Below are positions 1-10,570 of a DNA stretch of 64,000 bases, piece by piece. The notes below the pieces were generated by a model. The model was not told the origin of the DNA. It was given only the letters and a program-made list of their open reading frames with translations, and searched no databases. The first letter of the stretch is position 1, and every line of letters starts with the position of its first letter. The DNA is from Isoetes taiwanensis (taxonomy: Eukaryota; Streptophyta; Lycopodiopsida; Isoetales; Isoetaceae): assembly GCA_021234155.1 (NCBI GenBank), contig JAJEKV010000002.1, forward strand, positions 20,797,726-20,861,725, in the 5' to 3' direction. A program made the translations under genes and the position numbers.

Positions 1-244
1 ATTAGCTAAACTAGCCCGAAATTCATTCTAAAAGTTTCTATGGTTTAGCTAAACAATACAAAATTTCACTCTCTTACTTTCTAGCGTTTGGCTAAAGAGC
101 TCTAGGGTTGGTGCAGTCCCGAAAAAAGTTGAGCTAAAATTATAATTTTTTTCCCAATTTTTTACATTTACTTTAGCCAATTGTTTTCGAAAATGTGCTA
201 TAAAATCGCCAAATAGCTAAGTTTAGCCCTTAAATTATTCCATG
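1..244. repeat. left arm of a 244-bp inverted repeat
   Basis: Read as reverse complement, this stretch matches 8732-8975 over its whole length at roughly 90% identity by eye, including the outer end ATTAGCTAAACTAG and the inner end TTAAATTATTCCATG. It is AT-rich with repeated TTTAGCTAAA motifs and no ORF. Its outer end coincides with the window start, so the arm may extend further out. The pair could be the long terminal inverted repeats of one ~9-kb element (Mutator-like elements have long TIRs), or two MITE copies that inserted independently in opposite orientation. Confidence 0.85.
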
Positions 245-528
245 GAGAGAGGAGTTTACCATGTAAAATACAAGTTCAAAATCAGATTGGGTGCAGTGGG
301 GACAACATGATCATGTTTGAAAGTATTTGTTATGTAGCGTGAGTGCAAGACTTAGAAACTGGTGATAGTGCTATAAAAGATGAAGCTGCAAAAACTGATG
401 AGATGAATTGTGAAACTTTAGGATTCATTTAATCTAAGAAAAAATTTAGTTATGTAGACCATCATCTTTAACATCTTCACCTATTTCTACAATATCTTCC
501 CCAATCTCAAAATCTTTTAAACATATTT

Positions 529-1771
529 TCAAGTCAGCGATCCCCTCCACTCACACTTGCACAAGAAAAAACATGACTGCATCATTCTCTTGGCGCGGAG
601 GTGACCCGGATCACTTTTTTTTTTTTTTTTTTTTTTTTTACCTAAATTGCTAATTCTTCGAGCTATATGCAAATCCTTGGGCATTCTTGTAACTCTCTTG
701 ATGTGAATTGCACATAAGTTGCTCTCCATGAAGAGGTGCACCAACTTTGCTTCAGCTGCCTCCTGCAAGGATCGAACTGTCAGGGGTGTGACCCGATAAT
801 CCGTCCTAAACTCCTGCATGATCTCCCGGAGGAACCGCTCGAAGTGCGCCTTCCGAATCAAGAGGTTACTGCACTGGAAGTGCCTAATCTCTCGGAAGAC
901 CCTTGGATGCTTCGAGTTGGGCCCGTGTTGGACCCTCTTTGGTGCTATTGGCTGAGGTGGAGGTGGCTTTGGTTGATTCTTTGACCTGCCACCCTTCACG
1001 AACTTTTTGACGTTCTGCTTACAGTACCAAGTGTTATAGCACGTCCATCTCTGGAAGTAGACCTTAAAGGCCGCATTCTTTCTTTCAAACTCAAGATCAT
1101 GCTTGAGTTCTTGAATGGTCTCTCTCCCACCTTCTGCTTCTTTGTGACCTTTGGTAGCTTGGGCCACTTAGGGTAAGGTAGTCTTACGTCTGGGTTTGAG
1201 GTCTCCCCCACTTCTCCTTACTGCTCTTCTTCTCCACCTCCTTCCTCGATCTTTTCTTCGTCCTGCTCCTCGTCCTCGTCCTCCTTGTCGGATGACGTTT
1301 GGCGAGCCTCTTCGATCCTGACGGTCTGTCCTCCCTCTGCTTTGTTCTCTCTCGCTGCCTCTCCCTTCTTTCTCTCTCCTCCATTTCCGCATCCCATTCT
1401 CTTACCTTTTCCTTCCCCTTCCTCTTCCTTGAAGGCCCCTCCATTTGCTGTTGCTGCTGGTCTTCTTGTTTGATGCCATTCTTCTTGTTGTTGCTACTAC
1501 TGCTGGGGCCTCCCCTCACTCCCTGAGAGCGACCCCGGATGACGGAATCGTCGATTTGCTGAGTTCCCTCGGACGAGCTGCATGGGACTCGCTCGTTCAT
1601 GGTGTGATAGGTCTCATCTGTGGAGTCCGAAGTGCTGAGTTCGTCTCCCTCGCCCTGCCTTGGCCTCAAATTCTCAGAAATCTTCTTGCCACTGCCAGCC
1701 GCTAACTCCGCCATGCTCGGCCTCTTACTGGGGCTCCTAACTTTCCTCGCGGTGCACTTGGTGCACGCCAT
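529..1771 (-). pseudogene. broken histone H3-like (possibly CENH3-like) gene with giant N-terminal insert
   Basis: Two overlapping-frame blocks. The first (1771 to 1184, 195 codons) starts MACTKCTARK, which keeps T3, K4, T6, A7, R8 and K9 of the histone H3 tail with Cys at positions 2 and 5. It continues as a basic, Ser/Arg/Glu-rich low-complexity chain. The second (1167 to 529) shifts frame by one. Its residues 88-176 (about 640-906) are an H3 histone fold: [41 protein letters not shown]. Loop 1 has the canonical H3 length, without the extra residue of many plant CENH3s, while REIRHFQ..NLLI resembles CENH3. A canonical H3 tail is about 40 residues, whereas here tail and fold are over 250 codons apart. 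The ordinary C-terminus is replaced by a 25-nt A tract (coding strand). Alternatives are introns in the linker or a retrocopy. Homology to H3 is clear; function is unknown. Confidence 0.85.
615..639 (-). repeat. A25 tract directly after the histone fold
   Basis: An uninterrupted T25 on the + strand, hence A25 on the coding strand. It begins a few codons after ARRI and would encode polylysine. It could be a retrotransposed poly(A) remnant or slippage of a shorter run. Confidence 0.9.
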
Positions 1772-3460
1772 ATCTTACGGCTAGGAAAACTGATTAACTT
1801 AAGCTGGAGATCAAGGGAGAGAGGGTTTAGAGCAAAATTAGGGAAAGAGGATAAAATGGTGTTTAAAAAAGGGAGAGATGCTTTCCATGCCATGGAATAT
1901 TCCTTTGCCATTATTACTCCTATTAATTAGCCACCCTTATTCATGATTACTTCCTTTTTATTATTTTTTTGAATTTTCAATTTTTTTTCTAATGGTTTGA
2001 GGTTTTAATTATGAATTTGCACCACTTTTCACCATGGTCTCGTGGGAAATTTTTGCAAAAAACCATTGCCTCTTTGTGCAAATCCAGATAAATAGGCACG
2101 TGGACTTTTGGGGCCATTTTAGTGTTCTTTTTTGCATAAAACAACAATTCAAAACAACTGTGGACCAAAAATTGAGGTCAGTGTGATATGCAGGGATATT
2201 TTAATTTTAGATTCTATAGATTTACATTGGTAGAAAGCCTTCTCAAAATAGTTTGATGGATTGAGCAACCTAAAACTGTGATGTTTTATGCTACAGTTTG
2301 AGTATGTCTTGCTCCTCACGATTTGACTTTACATGTCTTCAAAAGCATGGGCCTATTGCCATTCAAAAAGTGTAAGTCAGTTATTTCTTGAAAGTAAGAA
2401 AAGTATATTGGTGAACTGCACATTGAGTTGCGGAATATATTTTATATTTCTAGCACAAGACTGAATACAATAATACTAGGATGTTTTCTGGCAATGAATA
2501 GTGAGGCATTTCGAGTTTGTTTTGGTATTGGCATATCTTGAGCATCCATGTGTTTTTCTAATTTGCATTTATATTGTGCATTAGACCCCATTGATGTGGA
2601 TTAGCAGTTGACACTTGCATTTAAGCCTAGCAAACATCCGGGGGGGCATGCAGTATATTACAGTGCTTCCTTGCTAAGCAAACAGCCATGGAGGCATACA
2701 AGATAGTATGCAGGTATGAAAGTCTAATTTCTTGAATTATCGCTTAGGCTTAGCAAAAGTGAAACAATCCCATGGATGGCAAACGATGCAATGCTTAAAG
2801 CAGACTGTAATATATTGCAGCAAAAAAGGCAAGCCTTTAGATTCCAGGTTTATCATATCTGATGTATAATGACGTCAAAAAGGTTTCTTCTCGATTCGTG
2901 TGAGTCAAGGTTATAAATCGAGCAAGCTTGAGATAATGGCGCTATGGATGTTGATCCAAACTGAACCATCATTTAATATTTGCTACCTAAACTCATTTGG
3001 GCTAACTGGATGTTAAGGAAGTTAAGCTTGGATGTAATGTTTTATGCTCTGCATAGTCTGACTATGGCTTGCTCCTCATGATTTGACTTCATATGCCTTC
3101 ATCATTTTTTTTCTTTTGTGTAAGTTATTTGCTTTGTTTTTTATGGAACATGACCAGTTGATGTTGTTTGATAAACAGGTTACGATATTCTTAGAGTAGT
3201 GTGAAGGACAAAATAATAAGTTGCATACGGAAATATCACTTTTGTAGCAATAACACGTTGTCTTTTGCAATGTATCTTACATTTAGAATTGCTTTCTAAA
3301 AAGCAATGTATAACATTCTAGCATGTGGGTACACTATTTTTGGGATCAACTCTATACCGTTCCATTACATGATTTACAAGAAGTTATAAGAAGAAGATGC
3401 TGGGAAAGACACAACAAGTTGGTAAAATAGTGAAGGTATTATATGCTCCTAAAGGCACGC
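1772..3460. other. non-coding stretch with one pair of ~60-bp direct repeats
   Basis: No credible ORF. A segment at 2281-2341 (ATGTTTTATGCT...TTGCTCCTCACGATTTGACTT) recurs, diverged, at 3037-3101 in the same orientation. Otherwise it is AT-rich with poly-T runs. Confidence 0.5.
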
Positions 3461-3829
3461 TCAATGTATAAAACGAATTGGTTTATCTAGGTGAAAGTCA
3501 TATTCTTGGGAAAGAGTAGCACCAATAGCAAAAGCTGAAACATCAACATGAATGTGAAAGGACTTGTCCCATTGAGGTGGAACAAAAACAGGAGCTTGAG
3601 TAAGCAAAACCTTCAATTTTTGAAAGGCGTCATCCGCTTGGGGATTCCAAGCCCAAGTGGACTCATCACCCGTGAGTCTATGAATGGGATTAGCAACGAC
3701 TGCTAGCCCAGGAATGAAGGTAGCATAATAATTGACTTTTCCAAGAAAGGAGCATGCCTCCTTAACATTGGTAGGTGCCTGACCCTTGAGAACGCATCTG
3801 ATCTTTGCAGGGTCTGTGGTAATGCCTTC
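3461..3829 (-). pseudogene. Ty3/gypsy pol fragment: RT thumb to RNase H start
   Basis: The minus-strand translation reads VTKEGITTDPAKI, then FLGKVNYYATFIPGLAVVANPIHRLT, then a region around HIHVDVSAFAIGATLSQ. This is the RT thumb/connection and the start of the RNase H fold of a Ty3/gypsy polyprotein. It is the continuation of the fragment at 7352-7667, the two having been separated by the 3.5-kb insertion between them. Both ends are truncated, so it is not functional. Confidence 0.9.
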
Positions 3830-3850
3830 TTTAGTAACAAGGTTGCATAT

Positions 3851-3880
3851 TAAACGGGAGTGTTGCAGCACTCCCGTTTA
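3851..3880. repeat. subterminal perfect hairpin of the hAT element
   Basis: TAAACGGGAGTG, then a 6-nt spacer TTGCAG, then CACTCCCGTTTA: 12-bp perfect arms starting inside the left TIR. The right end instead shows two direct copies of GCTCTCGTTT. Confidence 0.85.
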
Positions 3881-6104
3881 AAGATTCCCTTCGAAAAAAC
3901 ATCTTAACCATCTAAAATGGCCTTTTTTGGGTTAAATCTGAAAAAACATGGTGATTCAAATTTAATATGTGCTCTTTTAGCTAAAATTTATTTTCTTACT
4001 ATCAAGGCAACATATCAACCACTTGATGATGGAACTTTTAGGGGTTAAGTCTAAAACATCAGGGTCATTACAATTAAAAATAAGCTATTTTAGCCACATT
4101 TCTTTTTTTGCCATAGGGTCATTATTAAACACAGACCAAAAAGAGCTTGAATGTGTTATAGATCACAACTCAAATTACAAGTGTTCAATAAAATGTGCAG
4201 GATGTGCAGTTGAGAAAGCATCAAGCTTCTAAGACATTCTAAGTAAAAAGTGTTTTCAATATCTAGTGCATATATCGTCTATGATCCTATTCTAGAATAG
4301 CCTACACATTTTTATGCACAGAAGCTATATTTGATTAAGACCTATTCTGGATGCAGCAAAATCCATTCAAGTTTTTACATCTTCACTGAGGTTTTTGCAC
4401 ATTCATTGTTTGATATGTGACAACCATTGTTTTGATGTTTGCAGTAATGATAATGATTATTATGAGTGAGCAATATAAAACTAACTTTCTGTTATTGAGT
4501 ATCTGACAACAAATCTGTCTGATTATGTGAGACATGATCTTACTAACAATACAGAATAAATGTAAACCTTCGCCTTTTCAAACTGCTTTATCTTACTAGC
4601 AAAACTCCCAGTAGATAGGGCTTTAATTGGGAATACAGCTACTGTGCATTAATATATGCTATGGCAGTTGTGGTTGCGATGCAAGTATTGTAAACAGGCC
4701 CATATAGACTGCTTAAAATCATGATAAATATATGCTACTGAGATAGAGGATCTTGTTCATTGCATGTTGTTACTTCTGTATTCTGCTGCAAACTGCATCC
4801 ACAATGAAATTGGATATTATGTAAGATTCGAGTGTCCAAATATGTGAGAGCTAAACATAGACACCAGCATTGGATCAGAGATCTTACCTGCTCACAGGTT
4901 CTAGCTGAGGTTGTTATGTCTTTAATCTAGCTTGCAAGCGGCCTGAACATGGTACATGGATGAAAACATTCATATGGAATATACTTTACAGAATGTGTGG
5001 ACAATACGATTTGCATAATCAATGATTGCTTCCTCCAGCTACGTGAAATGCATATGGGAAGACATATTTGATGCTGGTTCATTATCCGGCTCTTGTATGA
5101 CCATAAAAAAAATGCCAATGTCAATCATGGCAATGATCTCGATTGGTAATGGCATTCCCATTTTGCAGAATTTAGCTGCACAACATTTTGAGGCTGTAAG
5201 TGGGATTCTTATCAACATGGCAATATGCTTTATAGTACATAATCAAAGGCATACGCAAGGCCTCAACCTCTTTTAGAAAAGTTTCAAACTTCACCATTAC
5301 CTGCAAAACATTCTGTCCACTAGCATGTGCACCATTTATAGTAAAACTCTGCCTTGATGCAAGAATGGCTACTCTATAACCTCTTCTGCTCCATTATCTT
5401 AGCAGATTCTGCAAGAAAAACAGCAAAAATTGAAGAAAATGTTAAACAAGAAGTTATAAAAAAACAGAGAATATAGATCAGATTTAACTAACCTTCAGAA
5501 GAAATTATGCTTCATTTGGATTCTAAGTTCCCACATTCTATCAGGTACCACAGTTGTCAGTGAGCATTTGAAGGATGGCGAGAGCTTTGCATAGTAGGCA
5601 ATGGACACAAAATGAATGTGTGGCGGAGTTGGACACAAAAGCAGGATGTATAACGGTTTGGACACAACATGCAATGCACTACGAAACGTAGAGATGTGCA
5701 ACTTCAATCGCCCGGCCTCTCTATCCAATAACACCGAGCAATGTTTTATCCAACTACCATCCGCAAAGCGGAGGTTGAGCGAGAGGTTGCATAACGGAGC
5801 TTGAAAATAACAAAGGGAGAAAGGAAGAACAAACCTCTAAACCAATGCGCAAAGATGCCAAAAGCACTGCCTAGTGCTTTGAGGAGGATTGTACACGAGA
5901 AATTTTGTATCCAACTACCATCCCTCCCATTTGAGACCATCGCATAACGAAGGTCGAATAGAGCAAACCTCTGAATCGATGCAACCAAAACCGCCAACAA
6001 TAGCGAAATGTAACAACAATGGGTTTTGTAACAAGTCGAGTGCATCGCATGCGGTTCTTGCTTTCCGCAAAACCGATCACCGCACGTCCAACTAAACTAA
6101 ACCG

Positions 6105-6235
6105 GCATGAACTAAACTATGATCCCTGAGCCATGATCCTAAACTAAACTATGATCCTAAACTAAACCGGCATGAACTAAACTATGATCCATGAACTAAG
6201 CCATGATCCCTGAACTAAACTAAATCGGCAAAACC
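6105..6235. repeat. short tandem repeats of ACTAAACTATGATCC type
   Basis: ACTAAACTATGATCC and the related GGCATGAACTAAACTATGATCC recur several times, interleaved with AAACCGGCATGAAC. This is non-coding DNA inside the hAT body. Confidence 0.6.
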
Positions 6236-6389
6236 CTAAACTGAAAACGAACTTTGAAAACTATTTAGACTGCGCCATAGCTTAATTTGTAGCCAGCAAT
6301 GCCAAGGCCAAGATCTGTGAGAAATTGTAGCTCGAGGTCTATAAAGAGTGATCGCCTTGAGCAAAGGCATGAAAAAAAAACATCAAAAC

Positions 6390-6983
6390 GTATTCCGGAA
6401 TACAAAGTGTATTCCGGAATACATTTCCCGCTTATCATTTTGAACCAAAACCCTGTATCCCTGACTTAAAAACAAAAAAATCAATATCCCTTTATTTCTT
6501 AAAACCATGACCCTGTATCCCTTTCGCTAAGAGGCGCCTCACATGTAAATTTTTAGGCATTCACATGAACTAAATCTGAGACGGCCGGTTTGACGTCTGG
6601 CCCAGCCGTCCCCGAACTACCGGAGCGGTTCACACTGAAGCGTCTCCGGACGGCTTTGATGGCAAGTTTTTTTGCACGACATGTGAGGCGTCCCTACATA
6701 AAAGAAACAAATAAAATCGCAAGGTCGTTCATATTAATTTAAAAAAAAAAAAAAAATACAAGGTCATTGAAAATCTTTGAAAACCCGGAAAACACGGAAA
6801 ATTGCAAGATCACTTTGTTGACTCTCGAAACTTGTACAACAAAAGTGTATTAGGAATACACTTTGGATTTTTGAAACAAAACCAAAAGTGTATTACGGAA
6901 TACATTTTGACTTTTAAGAAAAGCAAAAGTGTATTAGGAATCTGATTCTTTATCCTCGAATAGCAAAAGTGTATTAGGAATAC
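6390..6983. repeat. clustered GTATTCC-GGAATAC palindromes and AAAAGTGTATTA(C)GGAATAC repeats
   Basis: Two perfect 14-bp palindromes GTATTCCGGAATAC lie at 6390-6403 and 6409-6422. Four copies of an AAAAGTGTATTAGGAATAC-type unit follow at about 6840, 6882, 6922 and 6963. They lie in the right half of the hAT body, and hAT subterminal regions commonly carry short transposase-binding repeats. Confidence 0.65.
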
Positions 6984-7351
6984 AATTCCCTTTGAAAATA
7001 TTATATTATTAAAAAAGGACACATTGTAACCTAAAAGTACCTTTTCTGGACTACAATCCAAGCTAACAAAATGTTGTGTAGGACGTACACTTAAATTAGT
7101 GGTTTTCTCTAAAAATACACTTCAGGTAAATTCTAACTGTTAGGAAAAGTGTCACTTTGACACAGTCAATTTTCTCTTTGCACAAAAAAATGAGTGATTT
7201 TGGGGGGGTCAAAATGCAATTTTATGACCAAAATAATTTTTTTACCCTATTTTAGCTTTTTTTTGGAAAAAAAAGGGAATCTTTGAGGAATATTCCTTTT
7301 GCTCTCGTTTCAATGATTTGCTCTCGTTTAATACGCAATCTTGTTTAGTGA

Positions 7352-7667
7352 TGACGTGGCCTAGAAGAACAACTGAAGTGACGCAAAAGGTATATTTTTC
7401 AGGATTCAAATTGATACCCGATTCATCACATTTTTGAAAAACAAGCTCATGTTTGATGAGATGATCATCCATGGTGCTGTAGGCAGAAATGTCATCTTGA
7501 AAAACTTGCAGAAAAGTAGTATCTTGTTGTAGGTACGACATGTACACGTTAGCCAGTATAGATTCCCCATGGGGGCGCAACAATATATTGCACATATCGC
7601 AACATGTGAATATATTAAGCTGACTGCCAGATGGCACAATCCCATTGACCTGACCTTTCATTCCCAA
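7352..7667 (-). pseudogene. Ty3/gypsy pol fragment: RT palm
   Basis: The minus strand encodes an RT palm piece: VFQDDIS, where the Y-x-D-D box reads F-Q-D-D, then a spacer with DDHLIKHELVFQKC, then TSVVLLGHVITK, typical of Ty3/gypsy RT. It joins conceptually to 3461-3829 downstream. No LTR, gag or integrase belonging to this copy was recognised. Confidence 0.88.
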
Positions 7668-8731
7668 TCCTAAAAAAGTACCCTAAAAAGTATCCTTTCT
7701 ATAAAAGGGGCTACCATAAAGCGCGCCCCCTTTTGGCTACCTCGTGATCAGCACGCAGCAGGAGCAGATCGCCCTCCAGAAGCGGACGTCTTAGCTACCT
7801 TGGGATTCATGCCCAACAGGTCGCCTTCAACAACCTCAAGTCCGCCAGCAGCCGCTTCGATCACTATCATGGACGCTTTCAGAGGAGGAATGCCAGGCAG
7901 CCAATGATCCGGTAGGTGCCACCTACCTTGTTTTATTTTTACACCAGCCATTAGCCATTCTTGTCCTTATCTAAACTACAGATGCCAAGAACTGACTAAT
8001 GAACCCTAACTGTCTATGTTTAGGTTAGATGTATGTGATATTCTGTTATTTCGATTCATATAGTTCTATAATATATGATCTGTTCGCACTCCTGTGTATT
8101 GGGAAGGGGGGTAGAGACCCAAGCCTTAGTAGATATGATCATAGATTAGCCTCATTAACTTTCAATTAATGCGGGCTGTGCATAAGAGCCCGCATGCGCT
8201 GTGGGTAGAGGGGCCAGACCGACTGACAAGGGGAAACTTGTCCAATGGTAGTTGATCCCTCTATTGTGTAAAGCCTACCGGGGAACATTGCGGACTAGGC
8301 CTAATACCTTATGCACTGCGTGTGGCTCTGGTATGGGCTCGACACCTCTTGGGTGGTGAGGCCACCTTCAATGACGTTGAAGTCATAGACAAGCAGTGGC
8401 TCTCTAGTTTGCCTGTCATTGGCATGCGTTCTTTGAAGGGGAGAGTGATCCCCTCCTGCCTCATCGGGACTGGGGAGATGCAACCCAGGAGTATCCCCTT
8501 TGGCTATGCACCCGACAGGCTACGGTCCTGTTCCAAAGCTTATCAGCCTATCTGCAAAGTATGCATGGGAGGGGCGAATGGTTCTATACCAGCCAAATCC
8601 ATTTGCCATGAATTCTGTCTGCTTGACTTCTAGAGACCCCAAGTCGTTAGTCATACCTTGAGTCTGAGCCTTGGGTAGGATGTGCCATTGATGTCTATGT
8701 TATTATGATGATAGCTCATGTTGTTATGGTG
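7668..8731. other. GC-richer patch without a recognised gene
   Basis: Composition rises relative to the flanks. An open + frame at 8322-8633 and a - frame at 7748-7951 exist, but neither shows a domain I know. The block at 8090-8350 (GGGTAGAGACCCAAGCC... and AATGCGGGCTGTGCATAAGAGCCCGCAT) has the look of LTR or untranslated retrotransposon sequence. GCGGGC/GCCCGC at 8170-8193 is a small hairpin. Confidence 0.35.
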
Positions 8732-8975
8732 CATGGAATAATTTAAGGGCTAAACTTAGCTACTTGGCGATTTTTTAGCAAATTTTCGAAAAAAATTGGC
8801 TAAAGTAAATGGAAAAAATTGGGAAAAAAAAAATAATTTTAGCTTAACTTTTTCCGGGACTGCACCAACTCCAGAGCCCTTTAGCCAAACGCTAGAAAGT
8901 AAGAGGGTGAATATTTGTATTGTTTAGCTAAACAATAAAAACTTTTAGAATGAATTTTGGGCTAGTTTAGCTAAT
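8732..8975. repeat. right arm of the 244-bp inverted repeat
   Basis: Reverse complement of 1-244 (see there), ending CTAGTTTAGCTAAT. Similarity to the downstream tandem copy continues past 8975, so the true element edge is uncertain. Confidence 0.85.
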
Positions 8976-9059
8976 ATCATTCTAGTTTACAAGAAATATA
9001 TGATTAGTAGTTTAGCTTATAGCATTATTATTATAAATCAATTTGAGTCATAGACTTTG

Positions 9060-9337
9060 CTAGTTAGCATTATTTTAGAATGTTTTCACAAAGGAAATGA
9101 TTAAAATAAGTGGAAACAATTAAAAAAAAATATAGTAATTTGGCTTAATTTTTTCCGTTGGCCACACCATAGAAAGTTTTGGATGATGTTTGGGTTAGTT
9201 TAGCTAAACGCTAGAAAATATGAGAGGAAAAATATGTAGAGTTTAGCTAAACCACAGAAAATTTTGGGATTAACATCGAGCAAGTTTAGCTAAAGTCATT
9301 CTGGCTAATAAGAAATATGCGATTAGTAATTTATTCC
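9060..9337. repeat. second, diverged copy of the inverted-repeat sequence in tandem
   Basis: Shares the order of landmarks with 8732-9015: an A-rich run, GGCTTAATTTTTTCCG, TTTAGCTAAACGCTAGAAA, GTTTAGCTAAA-TCATTCT, then AAGAAATATGCGATTAGTA. It is clearly more diverged than 1-244 is from 8732-8975, so it represents an older or different family member in direct orientation. Confidence 0.6.
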
Positions 9338-9640
9338 TTGTTATGGTGATCTTCACCCTTCGGGGTGGTTATATGTATTATTTGTTGTTATGTACTTATG
9401 TTACACGCTTCCGCATTGCTAGGTGGATCCTGAAGGAGACGGGGTAAATGACATGTTCTGTCCTCAAACGTAGGATTCCTGCCGACCATTGGGAATCCCA
9501 CGTCAGATGGGCGGCCTCTCGATGGTAGCATGGCTAAAGAGGGGAAATCTCTAGTTCGTGTACGATGGGAGCATCGTATATGATCGGGGGATGTCACACC
9601 TACCTTATGTACTCATACGCTGCCACATCCGACATTGTCT
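9338..9640 (+). repeat. LTR-retrotransposon-like patch with purine run and TGTCACACC
   Basis: GATCGGGGGA at 9582-9591 immediately precedes TGTCACACCTACC. A purine-rich tract followed by TGTCACACC is the usual polypurine tract/3' LTR junction of many plant gypsy elements. The matching second LTR was not found, so this is a weak call. Confidence 0.35.
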
Positions 9641-10470
9641 CCCCAGCGTATGAGTGTCGTTCTGCTACTTCGCGTGGAATTTTATAGCAAGTGTAATCGA
9701 TGAGGTTCCTCTGCTGCCCCTCTGCAATCAACTCCAAGAGCTCGTCAATTCGTAGCCCTTTCTCCATGGTAGGGGGAGGATGTCATTGGCGAAGAGGTAC
9801 TCCTCCCCTTCGATAACCACTGGGGACAAGGCAGTGATGCCTATGGGTGGTTCATTAGCTCTTCTGACGTTCTCATTGTGCCTCTCGATCCTCCTCATTC
9901 TTTCTGCTAGCCTGCTCTCCTCCTCTTCATCTTGGTCCTCCGCCTCTTCATAGTCTTCCTCTATCTGAGTGCTCCTAAAGATGTGTTATGATAGACATAT
10001 TCGGTGGAGTCGAGCTGCTGGATGAAGCGCTGGTTCACCATTGTGTTCAAGGGTGCTAGATCCAATGGCTATATGGAAGGCTCTCCCACTTTGTTGATGG
10101 CTTTGAAGTGCATGAATATGGCTAAGACTGCATGTGTTGAAACATATATGTGCCTGTGGGCCTTGCAGCTCATGTAATCTAGCATGTTCCTCGTTCAATC
10201 CCAGATCTGGTTCTCAACTCTTGCACCCCCACCTAAGACTTTACCAAGTGACTCTAGGGAAACCCATTTTCCTTCCCTTGGCAGAAGGCTAACTTCCCAA
10301 GGTAAGATTTGTTGGTCATACTGGCATATGATGTCGTTGTAATAGGGCGTCCTTGTCAAGGTTGCATGAAGATCGAAGAGGTGATCGAACACTTGAAAGG
10401 CCTCCTCGATCGGCACCTCACCGATATTGTTGATGGTGTTGTACCTTTCGATGAAGTTGGTAGGGGCCAT
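9640..10470 (-). pseudogene. decayed coding region of unknown family
   Basis: Starts ATG at 10470 (MAPTNFIERYNTINNIGE) and reads open to a TGA after about 91 codons (NQIWD-stop). The same frame then continues protein-like through DYMSCKAHRHIYVSTHAVLA, a second stop, and NTMVNQRFIQQLDSTEYVYH. After a frame change there is an acidic coiled stretch (EEDYEEAEDQDEEEESRLAERMRRIERH) and EKGLRIDELLELIAEG. The first two stops are explained by single G-to-A changes from Trp codons, typical of decay at methylated cytosines. I do not recognise the family; a retrotransposon gag or host protein are both possible. Confidence 0.5.
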
Positions 10471-10558
10471 TGGACAGAGACTGAGGCAGAAAATGGTTTG
10501 AGAATGCCTAGACAGAGTGAAAGCAACCTTGGTGAGTGAAAACAGTAAAATGAGATCC

Positions 10559-10570
10559 CCTTATATAGAC
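10559..10570 (-). promoter_or_regulatory. TATA box for the 9640-10470 gene
   Basis: On the minus strand GGTCTATATAAGGGG lies about 90 nt upstream of the ATG at 10470, the usual plant TATA-to-ATG geometry with a short 5' UTR. Confidence 0.6.

Larger units (their letters stand above)
3830..7351. mobile_element. hAT-type DNA transposon inserted in the gypsy RT (body 3838-7343)
   Basis: Flanking 8-mers TTTAGTAA (3830-3837) and TTTAGTGA (7344-7351) are a target duplication with one mismatch. The 23-bp terminal inverted repeats begin CAAGGTTGCATATTAAACG at 3838 and, read inward from 7343, CAAGATTGCGTATTAAACG, with 3 mismatches over 23 bp. An 8-bp TSD and a CARGG-like terminus point to the hAT superfamily. 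Removing the body makes the RT reading frame continuous across ITK|EGI, which confirms the junctions. I see no transposase inside, only short ORFs, so it looks non-autonomous or gutted. Confidence 0.85.

Noticed and set aside
736-1705. Plus-strand Leu/Pro/Ser-rich ORFs
   Set aside because: Shadows of the Arg/Lys/Glu-rich H3-like coding strand.
9582-9601. A full LTR retrotransposon oriented +
   Set aside because: Only a purine-run/TGTCACACC junction is visible; no second LTR and no + strand pol are nearby.
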